Of a DNA stretch of 64,000 nucleotides, positions 43,600 through 53,552 are shown in pieces. The position numbers and the translations under genes were made by a program. The DNA is taken from positions 22,242 to 86,241 of the forward strand of contig JBLHRR010000006.1 of assembly GCA_047626155.1 (NCBI GenBank), written 5' to 3'. The notes beneath the pieces were generated by a model. The model did not search any database. It was not told the origin of the DNA and saw only the letters and a program-made list of their open reading frames with translations. Origin of the DNA: CALGLS01 sp047626155. GTDB lineage: Bacteria; Bacteroidota; Bacteroidia; Chitinophagales; Saprospiraceae. Positions within the stretch are counted from its first letter, which is position 1, and each line of letters starts with the position of its first letter.

Positions 43600-44508
43600 C
43601 TACAAACGCCTCCCCATCTCCGAAACCCCAGCCACATTAAAGAACCCAACCGGAACATCTCTTGGTTCTGCCTCATCTGGCCCTACAAAAATAATATTCG
43701 TTGGTACATTAGACGGTGGCTCTGCAAAAAGTGTTGCATCTCCCAGCGTCATTTGAGTACGTGCGCCAACGAGGAAGTAGTAAGCCTCCTCTGTTAAAGA
43801 GTGAATCTCTACATGAATCGAATCTCCAACCGCCCAAGGAGCATTGTCATCATCGTCCTCATTGATGTTTCCACGGATAGGAGCAATGAAGAAAACACCA
43901 TCAGCATTTCCTCCAGGGGAAAAAGAACCATCGTAGGCGATATTCATCTCCCCCGGTTTATTTAAAAACTGACCATTTTTAAAGGATTTGATCCAGTAAG
44001 CGTCTCCCTTTCCTATGAAATCACGGGCGTAAACCTGTGCGTAAATGCCCTCAGGTTGTCCCAGATCTTCTTCTCTTTCTTCAGTGGGGATACTGTCTAT
44101 CTGCATGATTCGATTCATGACGGAAGCAGACGTGTATTCTTTGTTGTCAACTGTTGTAATAGATAAAGTGTAGCTGTCTCCTATCTTTCCAAAAGAAGTT
44201 CCGTCCACGGATTCCCAGGTGTAATTCCCATCGTTGTTATCGTCTATGAATTCGTAGGGAGGGTTGCCAGCGTCGTCTGTTATAAAAACAGTAGCACCGG
44301 TTTCTGCAGGCGATTGACTGCTGTCGAAATAAGCAGAGGTTCTGACCAAGCGAATGGTTTGAGGAGCAACCTGGTTATTGATCCAGGCATCCACGACTAG
44401 TTGATTGTCACCCACTTCTAAATCTACTTCTATAACATCTTCGCAGCTAAAGGCCAAGGTTAAGATGGTGAAAACAGTTAGGGTTTTGATTATATTTTTG
44501 AATTGCAT
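43600..44508 (-). CDS. DUF4249 lipoprotein
   Basis: This 302-residue protein has a lipoprotein signal with TLAFSC (Cys22). The DUF4249 pattern starts CEDVIEVDLEVGDNQLVVDAWI, then QTIRLVRTSAYFDSS and a Y-rich beta fold. DUF4249 lipoproteins are encoded directly after TonB-dependent receptors in Bacteroidota and probably serve as surface partners. Here it follows the receptor at 44646-47051 on the same strand, with an inverted repeat in the 137-base gap. Confidence 0.9.
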   Translation of the reverse strand: MQFKNIIKTLTVFTILTLAFSCEDVIEVDLEVGDNQLVVDAWINNQVAPQTIRLVRTSAYFDSSQSPAETGATVFITDDAGNPPYEFIDDNNDGNYTWESVDGTSFGKIGDSYTLSITTVDNKEYTSASVMNRIMQIDSIPTEEREEDLGQPEGIYAQVYARDFIGKGDAYWIKSFKNGQFLNKPGEMNIAYDGSFSPGGNADGVFFIAPIRGNINEDDDDNAPWAVGDSIHVEIHSLTEEAYYFLVGARTQMTLGDATLFAEPPSNVPTNIIFVGPDEAEPRDVPVGFFNVAGVSEMGRRL

Positions 44509-44529
44509 TTTGATTGTTTTTTGATTTAC

Positions 44530-44599
44530 CGCAAAGGCGCGAAGGTTCGCAACGTTATCTTAGCGAAAAGTACCTTTGGTACTTCGTTGCGCCTTTGCG
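44530..44599. repeat. Inverted repeat with GCAAAGGCGC arms and inner hairpin
   Basis: CGCAAAGGCGC (44530-44540) pairs perfectly with GCGCCTTTGCG (44589-44599). Inside, AAGTACC-TTT-GGTACTT (44568-44584) forms a second perfect hairpin. Located between receptor and DUF4249 genes of one operon, it might tune relative expression. The arms belong to the intergenic GCAAAGGCGC repeat type. Confidence 0.65.
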
Positions 44600-44645
44600 A
44601 TGAAAAAATACATTTGGCGGAACGCCAATTTGCCAAAGGCGAAAA

Positions 44646-47051
44646 TTAGAAATTAAAGTTATAAGCTACTGAAGGAATGAAACTCCCTATTACAGAAAAC
44701 TTTACAGCTTCTGTTGGGGTGGGTTCTCCAGTCAGAATTCTTCCGTCAGGTTGTCTGAAGAAAATGGAAAACGGATTTCTTTTATTGTATACATTATATA
44801 CAGAGAAGACCCAGTCCCCTTTCCAACGCTTGCCTGCTTTTTCTTTACCCGCCAATGTCGCTGAAATATCCAGTCGGTGATAAGCAGGAATACGAACATT
44901 GTTTCTGCTGCCGGAAGCTATATTTGGAATGACGTAGCCTTGTTGTTCCACACGATCCGTTGGGAAGGTGGTAGGTGTTCCTGTATTTATTACGAAGTTG
45001 GCAGAGAAAGTCCAGCGCTTGTTGAGCTCGTAGAAAGCCGTGGTGCTGAAATTATGCGTTTGGTCGAAGCGAGAGGCAAACCACTTGCCATCATTCACAC
45101 CTTCTATTTTACGTTCTGTTCGGGCTAAGGTATAACTGAACCAACCGGTGAACTTTCCCTTCGTTTTCTCTATCTGCAATTCCAGGCCATAAGCTCTTCC
45201 TCTCCCTTCTAGTAGTTCTCCTTCTAACAAAGGGTTTACAAAAAGGTCAGGTCCGTCTATATAATCGATTAAGTGATTAAAGTCCTTATAATAAATTTCT
45301 ACAGAAGAAGAGTAGCTGTTGTTGAACCAGTTTTTAAAGTAACCTAAGGCATATTGATCTGCTCGTTGAGGTTTGATATTATTGGTACTCGGTGTCCAAA
45401 CATCAAGTGGGGTAGAAGCCGTAGAATTTGAAATGAGGTGAATGTACTGGAACATTCTGTTGTAACTAGCCTTGACAGAACTTGACTTGTTAACTTGATA
45501 TTTGATGGAAGCACGAGGTTCTAAATTGGCGTAATCCTGAATGCTTTCCCATTGGTCGTAAGTGGTTGGGACTCCTGATAACTCTTTTCTTTGACCAGGA
45601 GTTACTTCCGTAAATTCGTAAGCGGTGCCATCACCCATGTAGTTGAAGTAAGACAAACGTACTCCATATTGTAAAGAGAGACGCGAGTTGATGGTCTGTT
45701 CGTTTTCTGCAAAGATGCCAGCTTCCAACGCATACTTTTTATCCACACTAAAGTCTCTGGTTTCGCCATCGCTGACGCCAACTGCGTTACCTGGAGAAAA
45801 TTCATACATGATACCTTGACCTCCGAAAGTGATGAGGTTCTTTGGATTCAAAAACCAGGAGAGATCAGACTTTAGACTATAATTTACGATGCCTGCGCTC
45901 CAGTCGAAACTATCGGTATCATCAGATCCAAAGTTGATTTGATAATCGTAGTTGGAATAATACGCTGTAAAATTAGCGAAAAGCTTATCACTGAATAGGT
46001 GGTTCCAACGAAAGGTCGCCGTAGAATTTCCCCAACTAAAACCAGCATCATCGCCAAAGCCAAAGTTGTCCCGACCCAGATAGGCAGATAAATAGATTCG
46101 GTCTTTCGAAGATATTTTATAATTGGTTTTAAAAGTTAAGTCATAGAAATTCAACTTAGAATCTGCTAGTGACCCACTCAGAAAAGGCTTCGCCAGGATA
46201 TCTGCATAAGAACGCCGCGCCGCTACAATGAAAGACATCTTATCCTTGATAATCGGAGCTTCTATTGCTAGTCGACTAAAAATTAAACCAACGCCACCGG
46301 ATACTGCTAATTTTTTAGAGTTTCCCTCCTTCATCCGTACATCCAAAATCGAAGACAAACGCCCTCCGTAACGGGAAGGAATTCCTCCTTTGTACAATTT
46401 TACATCTTTCACTGCGTCGGGATTAAAAACAGAAAAGAAGCCAAAGAGGTGAGAAGAATTGTATACCGGTGCTTCATCAAGCAAAACCAGATTTTGATCA
46501 ACACCACCACCACGAACATTGAAGCCTGTAGCGCCTTCGCCCACGGTACTCACTCCGGGAAGCAACTGAATAGATCGAATAACATCAACCTCTCCAAGTA
46601 ATGCCGGCATCTTACTTATAGTTTTTATGTTCAATTCATTGGTAGACATTTCCGTTCTGGTCACGTTTTCATCTTCCGCTTCAGAGGTGACTACGATCTC
46701 GGTAAACATAATACCCTCTTCGGCAAGTTCTACTGCAAATGTAGTGTTAGTGTTGAGGTTTATTTTTTCTTTTTTGGTCTGATAGCCGAGATAAGAAAAC
46801 TCCACGTTATATTCGCCGGAAGGGATAGAAATGGAATAGAAACCATATTCATTAGTCGTTGCTCCACTGAGGATTTCCTTTACGAAAACATTGGCGCCGA
46901 TTAGTGTCTCTCCATTTTCAGCATCTTTGATGTATCCGCTGAGGGTGACTTTGTCTTGAGCCGTTACAAAAAGTGGAAGCAGGAATAGAAAAAGCAATAT
47001 CAGTAAGCTGGAGCTTTTACTGTTGATGAGAATGGGGTTTTTGTGATTCAT
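44646..47051 (-). CDS. TonB-dependent receptor partnered with DUF4249 lipoprotein
   Basis: This 801-residue protein has a signal peptide (ending VTAQ), a CarboxypepD_reg-like domain (VTLSGYIKDAENGETLIGANVFV, residues about 33-115), a plug with EIVVTSEAED and NVRGGGVDQNLVLLDEAPVYN, and a barrel ending SFIPSVAYNFNF. The plug sequence and neighbouring DUF4249 gene are typical of Bacteroidota receptors for unknown ligands. It is first in its two-gene operon. Confidence 0.9.
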   Translation of the reverse strand: MNHKNPILINSKSSSLLILLFLFLLPLFVTAQDKVTLSGYIKDAENGETLIGANVFVKEILSGATTNEYGFYSISIPSGEYNVEFSYLGYQTKKEKINLNTNTTFAVELAEEGIMFTEIVVTSEAEDENVTRTEMSTNELNIKTISKMPALLGEVDVIRSIQLLPGVSTVGEGATGFNVRGGGVDQNLVLLDEAPVYNSSHLFGFFSVFNPDAVKDVKLYKGGIPSRYGGRLSSILDVRMKEGNSKKLAVSGGVGLIFSRLAIEAPIIKDKMSFIVAARRSYADILAKPFLSGSLADSKLNFYDLTFKTNYKISSKDRIYLSAYLGRDNFGFGDDAGFSWGNSTATFRWNHLFSDKLFANFTAYYSNYDYQINFGSDDTDSFDWSAGIVNYSLKSDLSWFLNPKNLITFGGQGIMYEFSPGNAVGVSDGETRDFSVDKKYALEAGIFAENEQTINSRLSLQYGVRLSYFNYMGDGTAYEFTEVTPGQRKELSGVPTTYDQWESIQDYANLEPRASIKYQVNKSSSVKASYNRMFQYIHLISNSTASTPLDVWTPSTNNIKPQRADQYALGYFKNWFNNSYSSSVEIYYKDFNHLIDYIDGPDLFVNPLLEGELLEGRGRAYGLELQIEKTKGKFTGWFSYTLARTERKIEGVNDGKWFASRFDQTHNFSTTAFYELNKRWTFSANFVINTGTPTTFPTDRVEQQGYVIPNIASGSRNNVRIPAYHRLDISATLAGKEKAGKRWKGDWVFSVYNVYNKRNPFSIFFRQPDGRILTGEPTPTEAVKFSVIGSFIPSVAYNFNF

Positions 47052-47460
47052 TAAGATTAGATTGTTTTATTAGGATTTAGCTTAATACTGGGAAACAGTA
47101 TGATTTCAATATTGTTGAAAATGTTAACCTTTTATTTAAGGGCTTATTGCGGGCGAAATTAATAGATTTATTCTTAATCTATGATATAGAAATGTTAAAA
47201 CTATACGGAGGCTTAGTCTACAGCGACTGACTGTTCTAAAATATCGTTTAACCTGCCTTTATTCTTTAATCAATTTGTACATCAATGGGAGAAGGGTAAG
47301 GTAGGTGCGTTGATAAGGATAGGCTTAATCATGCTACTCCCTGCCATAATTAAGCTCACACTTTGGATGATGTTTAAGCTGAATTCAGAAGGGGAATTAT
47401 GACTGTTTAGGGGCATCAAATGGTGAAACGGTGCTGCGATAGGATATACAATTTGACATT
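47052..47460. other. Intergenic region, no gene seen
   Basis: This 409-base gap separates two leftward units. It contains a hairpin, GCTTAATCATG (47323-47333) with CATAATTAAGC (47345-47355), and the upstream region of the receptor operon. A 66-codon minus-strand frame overlapping the TolC stop is not credible as a gene. Confidence 0.5.
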
Positions 47461-48777
47461 TTAAAAAGTACCAACCAACCAATCGATTTCCGATTTCGTA
47501 ATCAATAAATTATAAATGGCATTGACTCGATTATTAGCGGCCAGTAAAAATTGATTCTGAATCTGTCGAAAATCCAGAGAAGTAATTTGCCCCGCTTTGA
47601 AGCGCTCTTCTGATAATTCAATATTTCGACGGGCATTTTGTATTTGCACTTCCGTTAAATCCAATAAGTTTAATTGGTGATTGTAGTTTTCTAACAATAT
47701 ATCTACTTGTCGGTATAGTTGTGCCTTGGCTTGCAAGATAGAAAGCTGCGTAGTTTCTTCCTGAAGTTTAGCCGATTGGATGTTTTCTTTTCGAAGACCA
47801 CCATCGTACAAATTCCAGTTGGCTGCAAGGCCCACATTTCCATTTACCCGATTACTATATATGGTCTCAAAAGGATCTCCGGAGACTGGGTCGTCAGCAA
47901 AGAATTTGAAAGCGGTACCAGAAACTCCAAAAGAACCATTTAGGCTAACGGTTGGTTTTCTGCCGGCTTCTTGCAAATTTGTATTTAAACGATCCAATAC
48001 TGCTAGTACCCTTAACGTTTTTAAAGTATAGTTTTCCTCTTCCAGCCTTTGTCTGATCTTATCCTTATCTAATTCTTCACGAGTAATATTTAAGCGTTCG
48101 CTAAAAATATATTCCTTATCGCTTTCTATGGTTAGGTACAAGTTTCTTTTCGAAATATTAATGGCATTGTCCTGATTGATCAGGTTTATAGAGTCCGTAG
48201 TCAGTGCGTTTTCAAATTGGAGAATGTTAAAAGAATTGGATTGCCCGAATTTTTTTTTGACGTTTTCATAAGTTAGTCTTTCCTTAGAAAGGGTAAAGGA
48301 TTCAGAGAAGAATTGACGTCGTTCCATTTGAACCAAAACATCCGCGTACCCCTGGCTAATATCCCTTATAAGGTTATGAGCTTCCTGAGAACGCAATACC
48401 TTCTGCTGATTACTAGCCAGCTCCAATTGATTTTTAGCAATAGCAATCCGGCCTCCGGAATACAATACCCAATTGGCATCAACAGAACCAGCAAGCGAAC
48501 TATTGAAAAAAGCCCCCCTCAAAAAGCTTGCTTCGTTGTTGTCATTAATCAAGGTATTGGAAAGACTACCATTGAGGTCTACAGTAGGTCCTTTCCCTGC
48601 TCGGGCCCAACTATTATTGTTATCTGCAATAGCAATGTTTTTTTCTGCAATCTTTATCCCAAAGTTATTTTTCAAACCAATAGAGATGGCTTTTTCAAGA
48701 TTCATTTCCTCCTGGCTAAAAGATGCCAGCGGAGTTAATAACAATGCAATTGTAAGTAGAAGAATGTTTTTAATCAT
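47461..48777 (-). CDS. TolC-family outer-membrane efflux protein
   Basis: This 438-residue protein has a signal peptide (ending ASFSQ) and two OEP repeats of long coiled-coil helices (for example NLEKAISIGLKNNFGIKIAEKNIAIADNN and LSEERFKAGQITSLDFRQIQNQFL). It forms the outer-membrane channel of the RND pump encoded just upstream. It is last in the operon marR, adaptor, RND, tolC. The 172-base gap before it holds a palindrome. Confidence 0.9.
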   Translation of the reverse strand: MIKNILLLTIALLLTPLASFSQEEMNLEKAISIGLKNNFGIKIAEKNIAIADNNNSWARAGKGPTVDLNGSLSNTLINDNNEASFLRGAFFNSSLAGSVDANWVLYSGGRIAIAKNQLELASNQQKVLRSQEAHNLIRDISQGYADVLVQMERRQFFSESFTLSKERLTYENVKKKFGQSNSFNILQFENALTTDSINLINQDNAINISKRNLYLTIESDKEYIFSERLNITREELDKDKIRQRLEEENYTLKTLRVLAVLDRLNTNLQEAGRKPTVSLNGSFGVSGTAFKFFADDPVSGDPFETIYSNRVNGNVGLAANWNLYDGGLRKENIQSAKLQEETTQLSILQAKAQLYRQVDILLENYNHQLNLLDLTEVQIQNARRNIELSEERFKAGQITSLDFRQIQNQFLLAANNRVNAIYNLLITKSEIDWLVGTF

Positions 48778-48842
48778 TTTTTAAATATTTTGTATCTCGC
48801 ATTATTTGCGCCCAAAGTGTTTTTACTCACTCGCGATTTTTC

Positions 48843-48925
48843 ATCACGCAGAGGCCGTAGAGAGCACAGAGCCAACGCGGGTTTTATAGTATCTCGCTTT
48901 TCGGCCTCTGCGCTCTCTGCGTGAT
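48843..48925. repeat. Palindrome with CACGCAGAG arms
   Basis: ATCACGCAGAG (from 48843) pairs with CTCTGCGTGAT (ending 48925). The inner arms GGCC/GGCCTCTGCG add further imperfect pairing. The middle contains ACGCGGG and TATAGTATCTCGC. The arm units match those at 34213-34331. It sits between the RND and TolC genes inside the operon. Confidence 0.55.
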
Positions 48926-48949
48926 TACCCCGCATAAAAAGAGCAAAAA

Positions 48950-51900
48950 CTACAAAGCACTCTCTGCTATAACCAACGTAATTTTTACTAGAGCCGCAAT
49001 ACCTCCCAAAGCCAAAAGAGCAAAGAAGAAAGTCAGCACCCAAGGATGATTACGCTCCGGATAAGAAGGCTCCACCATCGCTCGCGTCAACTCCCGATTC
49101 CCAGTCCAAAGCTTCGTGGAAAACAAACGGATGTCACTCGCTATAACCAACAAGGCCGGAATCAAAACCAGCAAAATGAAAGTAGAAACCATCAAACCAA
49201 AAGCAATCGAAACAGCCATCGGAATCAGGAACTGAGCCTGAACAGAATCCTCTAACAAAAGAGGTAAAAGCCCTGCCACAGTAGTCACGGTTGTTAATAG
49301 AATCGGTCGAAATCTCGAAACCCCGGTATCATATAAAGCCGGCTTAAAAGCATAGCCCTCTTTGATCTTGCCATTAAAAGTAGAAATGAAAACCAGGGCA
49401 TCATTGACCAAAATTCCAATCAAAGCAATCATCCCCAAAACAGAAAGGAAACTGATCGGTAAACCCAGAAACCAATGCCCCAATCCCACGCCAATAAATC
49501 CAAAAGGAAATAAGGCAAAGACTACGAAAGCCTGACTGACGGAGCCAAAAGTCAAAATAATAACAAAGAGCATACATAGTGCAATCAGTGGAGCTACTCG
49601 GCCCATGGAGTCCTGCCCTTTCTTATTTTCTTTTGCCTGACCCTCAAAACTTACCTTTACCGAAGGGTACCTTGCAAGGACCCTTGGCAATATTTCGGTA
49701 TTAATATCATTGTTTACATCGGATACGGAAACCTGTTCGTCAGAGACATCGGCTGTAACTCGAATTTCTCTCTGACCGTTTAGATGATTGATATTGACAA
49801 CACCTCGTTCTGTGCTGAAACTAACCAACTCTCCAAGCGGAATAGATTGCCCATTGGGGCTGCGATACCTCATGTTGGCTAGGTCATCTAAAGAACTTCG
49901 ATCTTCTTCGCCATAGCGAATCCAGACTTTGACTTCATCGGAACCACGTTGTAATCGTTGTATCTCTACCCCAAAGAAACCTTGCCGGACATACTGCATA
50001 ATTTGTCCGAGTGTCAGTCCCAGATTGTAGGCCTTTGGTTTTAATTCAATTGCAACTTCTTTCAGTCCTTCTGCATTGTTGTCCTGAATATCTCTGAGGT
50101 CTGTTATCTTAGACAGTTCTTCTTTTAGATCTGTAACAGCATCGTTAATTTCTGTTTTGTTTTTACCGATAAGTGAAATAGAAACCGGATCGCCAAAAAT
50201 ACCACCGAGCCCAAAAATCAATTTTTCTGCTTCTTCTACTGGTCCTAATTTTTCTCTGATGGAATTGGTGAGCATCCTGTTTTTAACCTCAGGTCTTTCT
50301 TCTCCAGATAATAAATAATAGGTTAACGTTCCTTTGTAGGAAGCTGGGCCAACCGTCTTTACGATCTTTTCAATCACATTTTTCTCCCCGCCAAAATACT
50401 TATCCTTAAAGGACTCGTTTACTTCCCAGGAAACGGTTTCTATAGAATCCAGTATGGCATGCACGCGTGCTTCATTGGCACCAGCAGGCAGTTCGAGAGA
50501 GACACTGAAATTATCGGACTGAACAAAAGGGAAGAAAGTTCCTTTAATGAAGCCACCAGCGAAAGCACCCATGACGATCAACAAACCAGTTACACAAATG
50601 GTAATGGTCGGTAAAGGAAAACGCATGCTGAAATTTAGAACAGGACCGTACATTCTCTTTCTCAAAAAATTCATCACCCGGTCAAAATATCTTGTAATGG
50701 GATTTACATTACCCTCTGTTAAAGCCTTAGAATGAGCAATGTGTGCAGGCAAAATAAAGGCTCCTTCAATCAAAGAAAAGATCAAAGTGAAAATAACAAC
50801 AACCGCCAATTGACTAAAGATATCGCCCAAGCGCCCTTCAATAAAGAAGAACAGCGAAAATGCAATAACCGTAGTGACGATGGCAGCAGTAACGGCAGGT
50901 AAAACCTCCATCGTTCCTTCCAGTGCGGCATCCATAGGTTTGGCTCCTCGTTCATAATGCTGATAGATATTTTCCGCAATCACAATTCCATCATCTACCA
51001 GGATACCAATAACGACGACCATTCCGAAGGTAGAAATTACATTGACGGTGATGCCCAAAAGAGACGCAGACATAAACATTCCTGCAAAGGAAATTGGAAT
51101 GGCAACCGCTACCCAAAAGGCAAGACGAATGTTTAGAAACATTGCTAACAGTATAAATACAATCAGGAAACCAATGGCGCCATTTTCTTTGATAAACTCA
51201 ATTCGTCCATTCAAATACAATTTTCCATCCCGAATTTCAGTAACAGTAACCTCTGGATGTTTCAGCCTGAAATCGGCGAGGTATGTCTGAGCTTTTTCAG
51301 AGACGGAAAACATATCTTCCTCCACTGTATTAAAGACATTGATACTTACTCCCGGTACGCCGTTTACGAAATTTCGAATAGGCGTATCTTCCCAACGATC
51401 TTTTACATCTGCAATTTGGGCTAAGCGAACAACACCACCGTTGGGGTTCGACCTAATAACAATGTCGCGAAATTCCGCCGCGTAATAGTTCTTGTTTTTG
51501 GCTCGGATCAATAAATCCTCTGATTCTGTTTCTATCGTTCCTCCGGTGGCCAATAAGTTGGTTTGCGCAATAGCAGTAACCGCCTCGTTAAAAGCAATGT
51601 CTAAGGCCCGCATGTCTTTTTCGCGAAAGCTGATTTCTATTTCTTCTTCCGGAAAACCAATAAGTTCGGTCTTGCTGATCCCGTCAATCGCAAGCAGATC
51701 ATCTTCAATATCCTGAGCAAATTTCTTTAGTATTTTTAAATCAATATTTCCGCTAATTGCAAATTTATAAGCATCACTGACTTGTTCTGCTTTGAAAATT
51801 ACCGGTGGCTCCATTGCCGTTGGAAAAGAGCTGATTCGATCTACCGCATTTTTTACATCCTGAAGCAACTCATCCATGTTCACCCCTTCCTTTGCCTCTA

Positions 51901-52180
51901 CAACAATGTTCGCAGAGTTCTCAGAAGAAACAGAAGTCGTCTTATCAATACCTTTTACGCCAATGAGGTTTTCTTCAACTTTGGAGGTGACGCCCTCTTC
52001 CATTTCCTCGGGAGAAGCACCGGGAAAAATCATTTGGATATTGATGATCTTGTTTGGCGTTTCTGGAAAGAAAGTCGTTTTCATATTCAGTAAACCGACA
52101 CCACCCATGATGAAAATAAAAACCATGAGGAGGTTGGCGGCGACTGAATTGACCAGGAAAAATTTTATGATACTTCGCAT
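48950..52180 (-). CDS. RND-family efflux transporter, inner-membrane pump
   Basis: This 1076-residue protein has 12 membrane helices in the HAE/AcrB arrangement, with two large periplasmic loops. It has an N-terminal helix (VNSVAANLLMVFIFIMGGVG), the IFPGASPEEMEEGVTSKVEENL segment, and the helix-4 motif GILVDDGIVIAENIYQHYERG with the charged proton-relay Asp pair. The second half has LIGILVNDALVFISTFNGKI. The proton-driven pump assembles with the adaptor and TolC proteins of this operon. Substrate range is unknown. A hydrophilic tail is followed by one extra C-terminal hydrophobic segment. Confidence 0.92.
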   Translation of the reverse strand: MRSIIKFFLVNSVAANLLMVFIFIMGGVGLLNMKTTFFPETPNKIINIQMIFPGASPEEMEEGVTSKVEENLIGVKGIDKTTSVSSENSANIVVEAKEGVNMDELLQDVKNAVDRISSFPTAMEPPVIFKAEQVSDAYKFAISGNIDLKILKKFAQDIEDDLLAIDGISKTELIGFPEEEIEISFREKDMRALDIAFNEAVTAIAQTNLLATGGTIETESEDLLIRAKNKNYYAAEFRDIVIRSNPNGGVVRLAQIADVKDRWEDTPIRNFVNGVPGVSINVFNTVEEDMFSVSEKAQTYLADFRLKHPEVTVTEIRDGKLYLNGRIEFIKENGAIGFLIVFILLAMFLNIRLAFWVAVAIPISFAGMFMSASLLGITVNVISTFGMVVVIGILVDDGIVIAENIYQHYERGAKPMDAALEGTMEVLPAVTAAIVTTVIAFSLFFFIEGRLGDIFSQLAVVVIFTLIFSLIEGAFILPAHIAHSKALTEGNVNPITRYFDRVMNFLRKRMYGPVLNFSMRFPLPTITICVTGLLIVMGAFAGGFIKGTFFPFVQSDNFSVSLELPAGANEARVHAILDSIETVSWEVNESFKDKYFGGEKNVIEKIVKTVGPASYKGTLTYYLLSGEERPEVKNRMLTNSIREKLGPVEEAEKLIFGLGGIFGDPVSISLIGKNKTEINDAVTDLKEELSKITDLRDIQDNNAEGLKEVAIELKPKAYNLGLTLGQIMQYVRQGFFGVEIQRLQRGSDEVKVWIRYGEEDRSSLDDLANMRYRSPNGQSIPLGELVSFSTERGVVNINHLNGQREIRVTADVSDEQVSVSDVNNDINTEILPRVLARYPSVKVSFEGQAKENKKGQDSMGRVAPLIALCMLFVIILTFGSVSQAFVVFALFPFGFIGVGLGHWFLGLPISFLSVLGMIALIGILVNDALVFISTFNGKIKEGYAFKPALYDTGVSRFRPILLTTVTTVAGLLPLLLEDSVQAQFLIPMAVSIAFGLMVSTFILLVLIPALLVIASDIRLFSTKLWTGNRELTRAMVEPSYPERNHPWVLTFFFALLALGGIAALVKITLVIAESAL

Positions 52181-52301
52181 ATGAAGAGTTGCTACTGGTT
52201 AGTTGATGCTTGCTGATTTTTGGTATTGATAAAAAATCAATTTCAAAAATCACGAATGAAAATTTGCAAGTTCTGAGAAGATTCGTAAAAGGGTGGAGTG
52301 T

Positions 52302-53420
52302 TTACAACTTCACTTTTTGTCCTACAAATAAATTGTTAGAAGACGAGATAACAACTCGGTCACTTGCTTCTAAACCTTTGACATAAACTTTGTTTTCTAC
52401 AAAATTAATGACAATCACTTCCTTGATCGATAAGGTAGTATCGGAATCCAAAAGGAATACTTCGTTTTGGTTGACGAGTACTTCTTTGGGTAGAATGGAA
52501 ACATCAGTAACCATAGCCGCACCGAGCTTACCCTTGAGGTACATCCCATCGCGAAGCCCCTGGCCACTGACAGTGATATAGACCGGAACACTTTGCGTTT
52601 GCTGATCTATTTGTTTGCTGGTTCTATTGACCGTTCCTTTCCAATTTTTTCCCATTTCGTCCGAGAAGAGTTCTACCTTTTGACCAACAGAAACATATTT
52701 CAATGCATCCATAGTGATCGGCGAAACAAGCTCGTAATTATAGGTGTTCATAATTTGCCCGAGGTTCGCACCAGGACTAACGAGTGAACCAGGATAATTA
52801 TTCACAGAAATAAAAACGCCATTAAAAGGTGCATAGATACGGTAGTTGTTCATCTTCTCCTCCAAGCTCTTGATGGTGTAATATTGGCTTTGAATAGTTT
52901 TACCACCAATGAAGTATTTCGCTTTTTGATTGCTTGTCTTTGGTAATGCTTTTACATTTTGTTCTTCGTCAAAATTGTGCAGGTAAGTCAGCCACTTTTC
53001 ATATTCTTCCGGGTAGTCAAACTTCAAGTCCGGCATGATCTGCGTGATCTGATTGTAAAGCATACTACGCTGCGCTTTGAGATTGTACTCATCGTCTTTG
53101 CTTTTTACCTGGAATAGCAAAGACCCTTTTGAAAAAGAGCTTCCTTGTTTCCAGGTCTTTCCAGTGGATAGTAATTTTCCCTGAACCTCTGCGGCCACGT
53201 TTATTTTTTCGTAGGCACTGAGCCTGCCATCCACTTCAATTTTATTTTGAATTTTGGTCGGTGGAAATTGATCGACCCGCACCGTTCTAATATCGCGGCT
53301 TACAGCTTTTGAGGAAACCGTAGATTGTTTTTGAGAAGAACTGTACTGGTAAGCTCCGGCTCCGAGAAGGAGAATGACGAGGCTGAGTACAAAGGAGATG
53401 ATGGTTTGTCTTGAGAGCAT
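52302..53420 (-). CDS. RND periplasmic adaptor (membrane fusion protein)
   Basis: This 372-residue protein has an N-terminal membrane anchor (TIISFVLSLVILLLGAGAYQY), lipoyl/biotinyl-like halves around a coiled-coil hairpin (KINVAAEVQGKLLSTGKTWKQ, IYAPFNGVFISVNNYPGSLV), a beta-barrel domain and a membrane-proximal domain ending DRVVISSSNNLFVGQKV. It bridges the pump and the TolC channel. It lies 121 bases upstream of the pump gene on the same strand. Confidence 0.9.
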   Translation of the reverse strand: MLSRQTIISFVLSLVILLLGAGAYQYSSSQKQSTVSSKAVSRDIRTVRVDQFPPTKIQNKIEVDGRLSAYEKINVAAEVQGKLLSTGKTWKQGSSFSKGSLLFQVKSKDDEYNLKAQRSMLYNQITQIMPDLKFDYPEEYEKWLTYLHNFDEEQNVKALPKTSNQKAKYFIGGKTIQSQYYTIKSLEEKMNNYRIYAPFNGVFISVNNYPGSLVSPGANLGQIMNTYNYELVSPITMDALKYVSVGQKVELFSDEMGKNWKGTVNRTSKQIDQQTQSVPVYITVSGQGLRDGMYLKGKLGAAMVTDVSILPKEVLVNQNEVFLLDSDTTLSIKEVIVINFVENKVYVKGLEASDRVVISSSNNLFVGQKVKL

Positions 53421-53552
53421 TATGCTTAGGTATTAGATGTTTCTTGGTTTGTTAGTAATAATAAAAAACTAACTTGAGTATTTGCCTTTGAATTTATAAC
53501 TGTAGCGACTAGAAAGAGCGGAAGTGATAAATTCAAGGGACTGTATAAATGC

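Noticed and set aside
47282..47482. A 66-codon minus-strand frame overlapping the TolC stop
   Set aside because: No start context, no homology pattern, and it overlaps a clear gene end.
48774..49043. An 89-codon minus-strand frame between the RND and TolC genes
   Set aside because: It runs through the CGCAGAG palindrome and overlaps the end of the RND gene in another frame; the product looks like the well-known translated intergenic repeat.
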